NCBI GenBank assembly: GCA_045587445.1
Contig: JAZNCH010000053.1
Coordinates: 1 to 64,000 of the forward strand
Source of the DNA: RGIG1995 sp045587445
GTDB lineage: Bacteria; Bacillota; Clostridia; Oscillospirales; CAG-272
Reading direction: 5' to 3'
DNA length: 64,000 nucleotides
Notes under the pieces: generated by a model
Told to the model about the DNA's origin: nothing
Database searches by the model: none
What the model saw: only the letters and a program-made list of their open reading frames with translations
Position numbers and translations under genes: made by a program
Part shown: positions 53,757 through 60,935 of the stretch, in pieces
Layout: the number at the start of each line of letters is the position of its first letter
Position numbering within the stretch: the first letter of the stretch is position 1

Positions 53757-54389
53757 TCATATTTTTTTATTTTTAATTGTTTCAGACATTTCAGAACGTA
53801 GCTTTTCAAGCTCGGCTTTCAGACGTTCGTTTTCCTCATTAGCCGTATTGATTTTAGTTTGAGCTGTAGAAACATCAGGGTGAATTTCTTCATCTTTTTT
53901 CTTCTTTCCGACCATATCGGGAACAAAAACGAGAAGTATCAAGAGAATACCTGCACCGATTGTTATGTATGAACCGGGAGGGTTCTGCACAAAGTCAGAA
54001 ACATAACCAAGTTTTGGAATAGAGAACTGCGGCACACCGATAACGTTGTTGAAATGTACGGGTTCGCTGTCTTCAATTTCATTTGCAAGCCCTTTTGTAT
54101 AGAAATGTTTTTTTTCAGCATCAATTCTTGTTACTTGGTGGGTAGCCACGACTAAATCTTCATTTAATATAAAAGTAATATCGTCGCCGACTTTAATTGT
54201 ATTTACGTCAACATCTTTGACGTAGAGAAGGTCTCCGACCATGTATTTCGGCTGCATACTTCCCGATATAACAGTATAACATTGATAACCTATAAGCCGA
54301 GAACCCATTAAAAATATTGCGCTGAGTACTATAAGTAAAACGAGCAAATTTGAAACTATGTTCCAAATTTTTTTTAAGGTTTTTATCAT
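53757..54389 (-). CDS. sipW: ER-type signal peptidase I (SipW-like), second of the locus
   Basis: 210 residues. N-terminal membrane helix (about 12-30), catalytic Ser44 in VISGSMQPKYMVGDLLY, and the ER-type catalytic His84 in LVVATHQVTRID in place of the bacterial lysine. A second helix lies near residue 143-158 and a charged coiled-coil tail (ENERLKAELEKLRSEM) follows. SipW of B. subtilis releases TasA and TapA; the adjacent TasA-like gene fits. Ribosome binding site AAAGGAG, preceded by stem-loop element copy 2. Confidence 0.92.
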   Translation of the reverse strand: MIKTLKKIWNIVSNLLVLLIVLSAIFLMGSRLIGYQCYTVISGSMQPKYMVGDLLYVKDVDVNTIKVGDDITFILNEDLVVATHQVTRIDAEKKHFYTKGLANEIEDSEPVHFNNVIGVPQFSIPKLGYVSDFVQNPPGSYITIGAGILLILLVFVPDMVGKKKKDEEIHPDVSTAQTKINTANEENERLKAELEKLRSEMSETIKNKKI

Positions 54390-54414
54390 ATTATTTAATT
54401 CTCCTTTGATACCT

Positions 54415-54520
54415 TGCGGTAATCGAAAGACACAAGCGAATCTCTTGTGTCCTTTGATTACCGCCTATCCCTTGGTGTGAGGGATAGGACGGACTTAATA
54501 TGAACAAGACAAAACTCTAA
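54415..54520 (-). repeat. Intercistronic stem-loop element, copy 2
   Basis: Minus strand: CCTATCCC/GGGATAGG hairpin, then GCGGTAATC...GATTACCGC enclosing GACACAAG/CTTGTGTC. Two adjacent strong stems, no T-run, between the stop at 54523 and the sipW start. Nearly identical in its apical half to copy 3. Confidence 0.75.
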
Positions 54521-54522
54521 AA

Positions 54523-56367
54523 TTATTTGTTGTTATAGATAACGTTTACGCCTACATGGGTTGCAGTTCCGTAGGTGCAGTAACGATCACCGGTTTCTCC
54601 ACCATAAAGCTGATCGAAAATAATCAGTTCATTATGCTTCTCGCCATCGTTATGCGTATGGTTCTCGTCCACAACTTCATTGCCGTTAGCATCGGCGGGA
54701 TGGCCGTATCTTGGGTTTGAGTATGCACCGGTGCTGGTGCCTGCCTCAACACGTACCCAAGGATAACTTTCAGCCTTAAACTGACAATAATGGTAATTTG
54801 CCCAATTACCGTATATAACGGTCACATTCTCACATGTAAGATTGGGAGCAATCGCATTACCAACATTATTACCGTCAGGATCATCTACCTGACCGGAATC
54901 GCCGATCAACATACCGCTTCTACGGTAGGAATACCATTCATAAGCAGAAGTAACGTCGTTGAAAGCATCAATTCTGCAAGCAACTGTACTGTCCTTTATC
55001 AGAATATTAGCACTGGTGCTAACACCACCGATAACACCGCCATTTGCATTGTTAAATTCGCCCCACTGAGCACCAATCGTGGTGGAAGCCTCTATAACGC
55101 AGTTAATAAACTGCTCATCACCACCTGCCCAGCCGACAATTCCGCCGGCATAGTATTGGTAGTCTGCAACTTCGGAGTTAGTGACCTTGATATTTTCAAA
55201 AGTTACATTATCACCTGCAACAGCAGCAATCGTCCCGCAAAGAGCAGACTCGCCGGAAATACTAGCATTGTCCATAACAAGATTCTTAATAGTCGCATTT
55301 TCAACAGCACCAAACAAACCCAGACCTAAATCACCGTAGTAATAGCCGTTGTCGAGTGCCCAAGTGTTTTGGCTCATATTGGCGATAGTGTGATTCTGTC
55401 CGTCGAAGACTCCCTCAAAAATCTTGTCGTTTCTATAGGAACCAATAGGATCAAAGCAGGTAGGATCGGTTGCGCCATCTGCCAGATGGTACAGATCTAT
55501 ATCCACACCTAACTTGATGGTCTTGCCAGCGAAGGTATTACCGCCATCAACTAATTCTGCAAGACCTGCTAGCTGCTCTGCAGTGGTAATCACAAACTCA
55601 GTATCGGTGTCGTTATACCAAGAGGTGACTGTAGTACCGTCCCAGGTATCAGGTAATTCGGGGTATGTAGCGTCCTTGTCGTAATTATTACCAAAACTAT
55701 CGCTTTCATAGGTAAACTGAGTTGCAAGTACATTAATACCAAATTCGATGGAAGGAATATTCACGCCGTTATGGTTAGCTTCATTTCCAACAGTTTCATC
55801 CATATCAACTTTAACGATTAAATAGTGTTCTATACCGGGAGCAAGTTCAACATCTTCGCGAAGAACATTGCCGGATTTGAATGAAGATGTATACTCGTAA
55901 CCAACCTTATTCTCGCCTCCAAAAGCAAGAGCGAGTGTAATATCGCCTATGCCCCAATCGTCATTAGCCTGCTGAACGAGAGTGCTTACGGTAAGAATAT
56001 CGGAAAGAACAATTTTCGCACCGTCCTTAGTCTCACCAACAACTTCTTTCAGAATGTTCATATTAGCAACATATTTCAGAGCCAATGAACCATTGTTCTT
56101 GACACGAAGAGCAACGACCTCGGTGTGTCCGGGTTCCCAAAGACCTTTTTTGAACAGATCGTCTGCACCGTCAAGGTTGTTCCAAGTTTTTCCGTCGAGC
56201 GTGTACTCAACAACAAGATCTAAGTTTCCGGATTTAATAACGTTGCTGCCGGACGTAACGCTGTCTGTAAACCAAGCGTATGTACTACCAATAAGCATTG
56301 ATACGCACATCAGCAAGGACAAGGCACTCAACAGCAAAGCACGCTTGGTAGATTTTTTCTTTGTCAT
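54523..56367 (-). CDS. SipW-class secreted protein with repeat-rich adhesin-like domain
   Basis: 614 residues from the ATG at 56367, eight bases after AAAGGAGG; 18 further codons upstream lack support. Signal ends IGSTYAWFTDSVTSGSNVIK; the sandwich domain (to about 225) matches that of the 50890 gene. The rest differs: it opens with FVITTAEQLAGLAELVDGGN, then FDGQNHTIANMSQ, LGLFGAVENATIKNLVMDN and YAGGIVGWAGGDEQFINCVI, a beta-helix of the kind found in GLUG-type surface adhesins. The last ~90 residues are His/Asn-rich (DENHTHNDGEKHN). Same N-terminal module, different passenger. Confidence 0.9.
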   Translation of the reverse strand: MTKKKSTKRALLLSALSLLMCVSMLIGSTYAWFTDSVTSGSNVIKSGNLDLVVEYTLDGKTWNNLDGADDLFKKGLWEPGHTEVVALRVKNNGSLALKYVANMNILKEVVGETKDGAKIVLSDILTVSTLVQQANDDWGIGDITLALAFGGENKVGYEYTSSFKSGNVLREDVELAPGIEHYLIVKVDMDETVGNEANHNGVNIPSIEFGINVLATQFTYESDSFGNNYDKDATYPELPDTWDGTTVTSWYNDTDTEFVITTAEQLAGLAELVDGGNTFAGKTIKLGVDIDLYHLADGATDPTCFDPIGSYRNDKIFEGVFDGQNHTIANMSQNTWALDNGYYYGDLGLGLFGAVENATIKNLVMDNASISGESALCGTIAAVAGDNVTFENIKVTNSEVADYQYYAGGIVGWAGGDEQFINCVIEASTTIGAQWGEFNNANGGVIGGVSTSANILIKDSTVACRIDAFNDVTSAYEWYSYRRSGMLIGDSGQVDDPDGNNVGNAIAPNLTCENVTVIYGNWANYHYCQFKAESYPWVRVEAGTSTGAYSNPRYGHPADANGNEVVDENHTHNDGEKHNELIIFDQLYGGETGDRYCTYGTATHVGVNVIYNNK

Positions 56368-56481
56368 TTTAATGACCTCCTTTTTGTGTTTGTCAACGTT
56401 GGGAATTGTGGAACCGCTCATACGCTGACCGTTGACTCAACGCGTATTGAGGATTATTTAACGTTTGCCAAATTTGTCTTT

Positions 56482-56556
56482 CGACAATCAAAAGACACAA
56501 GCGAATCTCTTATGCCTTTTGATTATCGCCTATCCCTCGGTGTGAGGGATAGGGAA
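56482..56556 (-). repeat. Intercistronic stem-loop element, copy 3
   Basis: AATCAAAAGACACAAG...CTTATGCCTTTTGATT stem and the neighbouring CTATCCCTC/GAGGGATAG hairpin, lying between the small membrane protein gene and the large SipW-class gene. The GACACAAGCGAATCTCTT stretch is the same as in copy 2. Confidence 0.75.
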
Positions 56557-56581
56557 GAGTAGTATTTTACAATATAAAACT

Positions 56582-56812
56582 TCAATATTTTACAAATGGA
56601 AGTATGGATAATAACAATCTTCGTCTTTGTTTTATCCAATATTTTTTTTCAGAGCCCCAAGAGCGTCGGATTTCAGTGTTTATATATTGTAATTCTAAAG
56701 AAAAATTTTTGAAAAATACGACCAATCCGATTAATAAAAACAATAAAAATAATACGACTATTATTCCGAAAAGAAAATAAATTAATGAATCTGAGGGATT
56801 TGCGGGGGACAT
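56582..56812 (-). CDS. Small membrane protein of the SipW-type locus
   Basis: 76 residues. One long hydrophobic helix (about 10-34, IYFLFGIIVVLFLLFLLIGL) followed by a basic cytoplasmic tail with RRSWGSEKKYW and KQRRRLL. Ribosome binding site AAAGGAG and a start 32 bases behind the peptidase stop make it a real gene. Size and layout suggest an accessory subunit of the peptidase or a small membrane adaptor; no family recognised. Confidence 0.65.
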   Translation of the reverse strand: MSPANPSDSLIYFLFGIIVVLFLLFLLIGLVVFFKNFSLELQYINTEIRRSWGSEKKYWIKQRRRLLLSILPFVKY

Positions 56813-56844
56813 TGTTTTCTCCTTTTTTTTGCGCTAAATGATGG

Positions 56845-57609
56845 TTAGTTTTTTTCTTGTGAGCTTGTTTCGATTGCTTGAACAGCTTCATCCGATGTTG
56901 TTTTTGCAACTTCTTCTTTTTCTGTATGTGCAGAAGAAGCTGTATTTTGTCCTTCAAGCTGGGCTTTCAATGCGCGCAGTTCTTCGAGCATCTTTGCATT
57001 TTCAGCCTTTTCGGCTTCTATTTTTTCTTTCTCTTTGTTCATTTCTTCCAGTTGTTCTTGTCTGTATCTGCGGAACAGATTAAAGAATTTTATGCCTTCA
57101 TAAAGTATAATCAGCATAAAAGGAGTGAAGATACACACAAAATAACCCGGAGTAGTCTTCAAGAAATTAAAGAAAGTACCAAGTGTGGGGATATGGTTTT
57201 CATATTTACCGAGCACGTAAGGATATGTAACGATAGTTTCATCATCGGTATCAGTTGTTGTACCGTAAGTGATAAAGCCGGGGTTACCTTCCGAATCGGT
57301 GGTAAGCTTTCTTATTTTATGAGTAACAGTTTCTCCGAAGCTTTGTGCGTTTTGCGACATAAACGTAATTATATCGCCCTCTTTGAGAGTGGAAGGGTCA
57401 ACCTCTTTTACGAGAATCAATGAACCGGCGTTAAAATCTGTAGCCGCCATTGAATCTGAGTTTACTATGTACATCTTATAGCCCAAAAGGTCGCGGTCGT
57501 TTCTGTTAAACGTCGTTACGGAAATGACCGTGAAAATCATCATTGATACTGCGAGTAGTACAATTAACCAAACAATTGTGGTCTTGATTATGTTAAATAC
57601 TTTTTTCAC
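56845..57609 (-). CDS. ER-type signal peptidase I (SipW-like), first of the locus
   Basis: About 254 residues, GTG start at 57609; the GTG at 57621 overlaps the ribosome binding site AAAGGAG and is less likely. Membrane helix (about 8-30), catalytic Ser near residue 53 in VNSDSMAATDFNAGSLILV, ER-type catalytic His near 97 in ETVTHKIRKL, a second helix near 160-180, then a long coiled coil (EEMNKEKEKIEAEKAENAKM) and a polar tail. Divergent from the 53757 peptidase in sequence, which suggests different substrates or a regulatory split. Starts five bases after the TetR stop. Confidence 0.88.
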   Translation of the reverse strand: MKKVFNIIKTTIVWLIVLLAVSMMIFTVISVTTFNRNDRDLLGYKMYIVNSDSMAATDFNAGSLILVKEVDPSTLKEGDIITFMSQNAQSFGETVTHKIRKLTTDSEGNPGFITYGTTTDTDDETIVTYPYVLGKYENHIPTLGTFFNFLKTTPGYFVCIFTPFMLIILYEGIKFFNLFRRYRQEQLEEMNKEKEKIEAEKAENAKMLEELRALKAQLEGQNTASSAHTEKEEVAKTTSDEAVQAIETSSQEKN

Positions 57610-57614
57610 TGCAC

Positions 57615-58202
57615 TTAACACTCCTTTGTTTTAAAATACTGTCCAACCGAAGCGTAAACCAAACGAAATACGTGTTCAGTAGTATCGTCATTATCGGGGA
57701 TAGCACCGTCATAGACTTTTACTGCAAAGTCAAGCAAGACGTTTAGGATGTGATTTAAAAGCATCCACACGTTTGCTTCGTTGCGAAAGGCATCACTAAA
57801 CTTTTCTACAAGCGGAGCAAATCTTTTTTTATGTTCCTCTGCCGAATATTTTGCAAAATACGGTGAATAATAGTATCTTATGAAAGAAAGGCATTTGTCT
57901 TTGTTGCTAAGCAAAAATCGCCAAATTGCAGTATAGAATATCCAACACCGCATTTCGAACTTCAGTTCTTTCATATACATAACGGAAATGTGTTGGATAG
58001 CTTTTGTAACCAGCTCTTCATCTAATTTTGAAAAGGTTTTTGCAAGCAAGTCTTCTTTGTCTGCAAAACAACGATAGATATAGGCTTCGTTTGTGGCAGT
58101 TTCTAAACTGATTTGTTTTGTGGTTGCTTTTCCGAGTCCGTCTCTTGCAATGACATGAATAGTACCGTTAATTAACTTAGAACGGATTTCATCCTGTTTC
58201 AT
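57615..58202 (-). CDS. TetR-family regulator heading the SipW-type locus
   Basis: 195 residues. N-terminal helix-turn-helix IHVIARDGLGKATTKQISLETATNEAYIYR-type segment, with the recognition helix near NEAYIYRCFADKEDLL, then an all-helical ligand domain. First gene of the minus-strand block and tightly coupled to the first signal peptidase gene, so it probably autoregulates and controls the whole unit. Its ligand is unknown. Ribosome binding site AAGGAAGGAG. Confidence 0.85.
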   Translation of the reverse strand: MKQDEIRSKLINGTIHVIARDGLGKATTKQISLETATNEAYIYRCFADKEDLLAKTFSKLDEELVTKAIQHISVMYMKELKFEMRCWIFYTAIWRFLLSNKDKCLSFIRYYYSPYFAKYSAEEHKKRFAPLVEKFSDAFRNEANVWMLLNHILNVLLDFAVKVYDGAIPDNDDTTEHVFRLVYASVGQYFKTKEC

Positions 58203-58261
58203 AATTTTTCTCCTTCCTTATAAGCAAGTGAAGTGTTTACTACACTTTTACTCAAAATAAA

Positions 58262-58280
58262 GCAAACGTACAACGTTTGC
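58262..58280 (-). promoter_or_regulatory. Palindromic operator candidate upstream of the TetR gene
   Basis: GCAAACGTACAACGTTTGC is a 19-base palindrome with one mismatched pair. On the minus strand it overlaps a plausible -35 (TTGCTT) with a -10-like TAGTAA 17 bases on. A weaker repeat, AAGTG/CACTT, lies at 58229-58247. Size and place fit a TetR-type autoregulatory site. Confidence 0.6.
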
Positions 58281-58396
58281 GCATAAATATCCACACAACC
58301 TTTTGTGGAGAGGAGATTATTTGGGGATTTGCGATAAAAACGTTCGTTTTATACAACACTTTATATGTAAATAAAATTGTGTGTTTTTTTATGTTA

Positions 58397-58591
58397 CTAT
58401 GATTCAGCCATAGGCTTAATGTTTACAATGCTTTCTTTCCCACATCTTTTACATTTGATTGGCAAATCTTTAATTTCTGTGGTAGGAAGCAGCCACAAAA
58501 CTGTATGCTTGTTGCAGGAAGGGCAAAGGAAACGACGCTTTTCATTTTTTATTTCATCGAGTTGTGGTTTTCGTTCTAATGTATCTTGCAA
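58397..58591 (-). CDS. Cysteine-rich KTR-domain protein
   Basis: 64 residues, TTG start after GAGGTGAT. Two cysteine pairs, FLCPSCNKHTVLWLL and IKCKRCGKESIVNI, form a zinc-ribbon-like unit of the Cys-rich KTR type. I recall such small genes next to tet(M) on Tn916-like elements; no resistance or conjugation gene is present here. It stands behind a consensus promoter and a hairpin terminator, so it is probably controlled by attenuation. Confidence 0.78.
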   Translation of the reverse strand: MQDTLERKPQLDEIKNEKRRFLCPSCNKHTVLWLLPTTEIKDLPIKCKRCGKESIVNIKPMAES

Positions 58592-58632
58592 ATAATATCA
58601 CCTCTTTTTTATCGTTTGCGGCAAGAGGTAAA

Positions 58633-58682
58633 TAAAAAAGCCTGTGCCACAATCGTATATAACGATTAAATGGCACAGGCAC
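58633..58682 (-). terminator. Attenuator-type terminator in front of the KTR gene
   Basis: Minus strand GCCTGTGCCA/TGGCACAGGC stem with an inner AATCGT/ACGATT stem, followed by TTTTTTA, about 40 bases before the KTR start codon and after its promoter. Confidence 0.8.
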
Positions 58683-58827
58683 TAAGGCTCAGGCGCAAAT
58701 TTAATTTTGGGATCATAATATGAATTTTAAATTTAGTGAACAAAGAATACTTACTGACCCGGTTGTCTACGGCGACAACAATTCTACATACACTATTTTA
58801 TGGAAAGCACATTAATGATTTGGGTTT

Positions 58828-58856
58828 ATTATACACTGTTATTAAGGACGTGTCAA
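58828..58856 (-). promoter_or_regulatory. Promoter of the KTR leader
   Basis: Perfect consensus on the minus strand: TTGACA (58851-58856), 17-base spacer, TATAAT (58828-58833). It predicts a leader of about 230 bases before the KTR gene. Confidence 0.82.
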
Positions 58857-59183
58857 GGAGCTAAACTTAAAAAATAATAATGTTTTTTTATGTTTTTTTG
58901 TGCAACTTATTAATATTGTAGTATAAATATCCTTCTCTCAACCCAAACTTTATTACCGGACAGATGCGATCATAATAAAATATAAGTTTATTTGCAAAAA
59001 TATTAAAAAAAGTGATTAACATTCATTTAAAAAGCCGCACACAATAAAAAGCAAATAGCAAATATATTATACCATTGCTTACTCATACAGTCAAGTGCAT
59101 ATACTAAAATACTGAAAGAAATTTGAATAAAAAGTATAATTATTACTATAACATGTAAATTGTTTATAAGTGAGGTTTTGGTT

Positions 59184-59456
59184 ATGGGAAAGGAAGTAGA
59201 TTACAAAAACAGAGACAGATTTATTCAAATTGGTATTGCTATTTCTACACTTCGGAGAATACGCGGATTGTCGCAAGAAAAGTTGGCAGAAAAAGCAAAT
59301 ATCAGTCGCTCTCTGTTAAGTAACATTGAGGCACCCAATATGGCATACGGTTTTTCGTTGGATGTATTTTATAACATTGCAGATGCTCTTGATATTTCTC
59401 CCGAAGATTTAATAAAGGCATCTGTTTTTTCAGACGGAATAATTGGGAAAAAATAA
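59184..59456 (+). CDS. Small XRE-family transcriptional regulator
   Basis: 90 residues from the ATG at 59184. A single helix-turn-helix domain fills the protein: GIAISTLRRIRGLSQEKLAE, then ANISRSLLSNIEAPN and LDVFYNIADALDISPEDLIK. No ligand or peptidase domain. It is alone, between the KTR leader and a convergent ROK gene; its target is not apparent. Confidence 0.85.
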   Translation: MGKEVDYKNRDRFIQIGIAISTLRRIRGLSQEKLAEKANISRSLLSNIEAPNMAYGFSLDVFYNIADALDISPEDLIKASVFSDGIIGKK

Positions 59457-59459
59457 AAG

Positions 59460-59496
59460 AAGGTCTATACCGAAATTGGATAGACCTTCTTTCATT
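59460..59496. terminator. Bidirectional terminator between convergent genes
   Basis: Stem GAAGGTCTAT/ATAGACCTTC with an 11-base loop, T-run on the plus side and A-rich sequence on the other. Confidence 0.8.
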
Positions 59497-59540
59497 GTTA
59501 TCAATACGTCACACTGATGGATAGTTTTCACTGTCCGCTA

Positions 59541-60935
59541 TCAGTCATTTATCTTGGGAAGACTTGCGGCTGCAACCGACTGACCTACACGGCGGCTCTT
59601 CTCATCGGGAAGGGTAATGTTGATCTTCTTTGCAAGTTCAGGAAACTCGTTAGCAAGTGCTTGCTTTGCAAAATCAAGAACAATATTTCCACCCTCACCT
59701 GAGGAAACTCTTCCGAGAAGGAGAACGTGTTTAATATCATAAAACAGTGCGTAGTATGCAACTGCATAGCCAAAATAAACTCCGATTGTCTCGTATATTT
59801 TGCGTGCACCTTCGTGCCCTTCGAGCATAAGATTTTGAACGACCTTAAGTTTTTCTGCAGGACTGAGAGCGGGGTCGAGTTCAATACCTGCCGCAGGAGC
59901 AAGCTTAATAACGCTGTCCTGTGAGAAGTACTTAACACCGCAACCATAGTCGCCCGACCACTCGTCTACCATAGCGTCCTTATTGAAGTCCACGGGAACG
60001 AATGCAAGCTCGTTGAGCCAACCGGTAATGTTACCTGATATATCAACATATCCGCCTGCTTCGCTTGTACCCATAGCTATACCGAGGATGCCGTTGTCTT
60101 CGAGGGACATAGCACCTGCAAGAGCGGTAACGTCACCGTCGTTTGCAACCTCAACCGGAATATCACAGCCAAGCTCGCGGCCGAGTTCTGAAGCAACATC
60201 GAGGTACATATTCTTAACATGTTTCTCGAAATCCTCTTCGGAAACCTTTAGGAAGAGGGAGGCAATCATGATTTTGTTGTCGATGTAAACGCCTGCCGAG
60301 GAAACGCCAATGCCATCAACACGAGGCATATGAGATGCTGCGGTCTTCATTGCGTTGAGTATTCCCTCGTAATGATATTTAGGATCGGAATTAGTCTTTG
60401 GGAACCAAACGACCTCTTCTGAGTAAACAGGTTCACCGTCGATAACTGCACTTACTTTACGGTCGCTTCCGCCTGCGTCGAAGCCGATACGGCAGCCTGA
60501 AAGATGACGACCGACGGGCTCTGCAGACTCGTTTTCTTTGGGGGCGTTTTCAAGGGAAACTACATCGACCTCAAAGGGACGTTCATAAACTCTTGACATA
60601 AATCCACGGTCAAAATCACGGAGTCCTCCGAAATCGTATGCAGCTTTTATCTTGCTTCCGATAACATCTGAACCTGCGATTATAACCTTGTAACCTCCGC
60701 GTACCCAAAGGAGTGATTTTACGACACGCTCAACTATGTCAAAATTCTCCTCGTCGTGACCCGTACCGTCTGTAAATACGGTCATTTCGTATGTAGAAAT
60801 ATAGCCTTTGTTTCTCTCAATACCGATTACAATATTCTGTCCGCCCTCGCTCTTTGCTCTCTCGTCAAAATCCTTAAGCACAAGTGCCATAGGCATATAG
60901 CCAAGGTCAAGTGGGGCTGTTGTCTTAAGCTTCAT
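59541..60935 (-). CDS. ROK-family protein (probable amino-sugar kinase) with N-terminal extension
   Basis: 464 residues. The C-terminal ~310 residues carry the ROK/ASKHA pattern: CRIGFDAGGSDRKVSAVIDG (phosphate 1), GIGVSSAGVYIDN, VEVANDGDVTALAGAM and GIAMGTSEAGGYVDI (phosphate 2). The first ~155 residues form an extra domain that I do not recognise. The CxCGxxGC zinc motif typical of many ROK kinases is not seen; DYGCGVKYF takes that place. The start overlaps the end of nagA by 11 bases, so phosphorylation of GlcNAc or a related sugar is the likely role. Confidence 0.82.
   Translation of the reverse strand: MKLKTTAPLDLGYMPMALVLKDFDERAKSEGGQNIVIGIERNKGYISTYEMTVFTDGTGHDEENFDIVERVVKSLLWVRGGYKVIIAGSDVIGSKIKAAYDFGGLRDFDRGFMSRVYERPFEVDVVSLENAPKENESAEPVGRHLSGCRIGFDAGGSDRKVSAVIDGEPVYSEEVVWFPKTNSDPKYHYEGILNAMKTAASHMPRVDGIGVSSAGVYIDNKIMIASLFLKVSEEDFEKHVKNMYLDVASELGRELGCDIPVEVANDGDVTALAGAMSLEDNGILGIAMGTSEAGGYVDISGNITGWLNELAFVPVDFNKDAMVDEWSGDYGCGVKYFSQDSVIKLAPAAGIELDPALSPAEKLKVVQNLMLEGHEGARKIYETIGVYFGYAVAYYALFYDIKHVLLLGRVSSGEGGNIVLDFAKQALANEFPELAKKINITLPDEKSRRVGQSVAAASLPKIND

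Larger units (their letters stand above)
58592..59183. other. 590-base intergenic region with regulated leader, no further gene
   Basis: The left half is the minus-strand leader of the KTR gene: promoter at 58828-58856, a small stem GTTGTC/GACAAC at 58762-58779 and a terminator at 58633-58682. The right half (58860-59183) is AT-rich with no convincing gene; it should hold the promoter of the XRE gene at 59184. No RNA family was recognised. Confidence 0.6.

Noticed and set aside
50641..56556. c-di-GMP or other known riboswitch as explanation of the intercistronic elements
   Set aside because: The conserved cores of c-di-GMP-I/II, SAM and similar aptamers were not found in either orientation.
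58798..58812. Possible four-residue leader peptide (MCFP) in the KTR leader
   Set aside because: It resembles tet(M)-type leaders by length only; there is no ribosome binding site and the predicted 5' UTR is about nine bases.
58722..58820. 32-codon plus-strand frame starting MNFKFSEQRIL
   Set aside because: Weak ribosome binding site and placed opposite the KTR leader, whose promoter and terminator account for the sequence.
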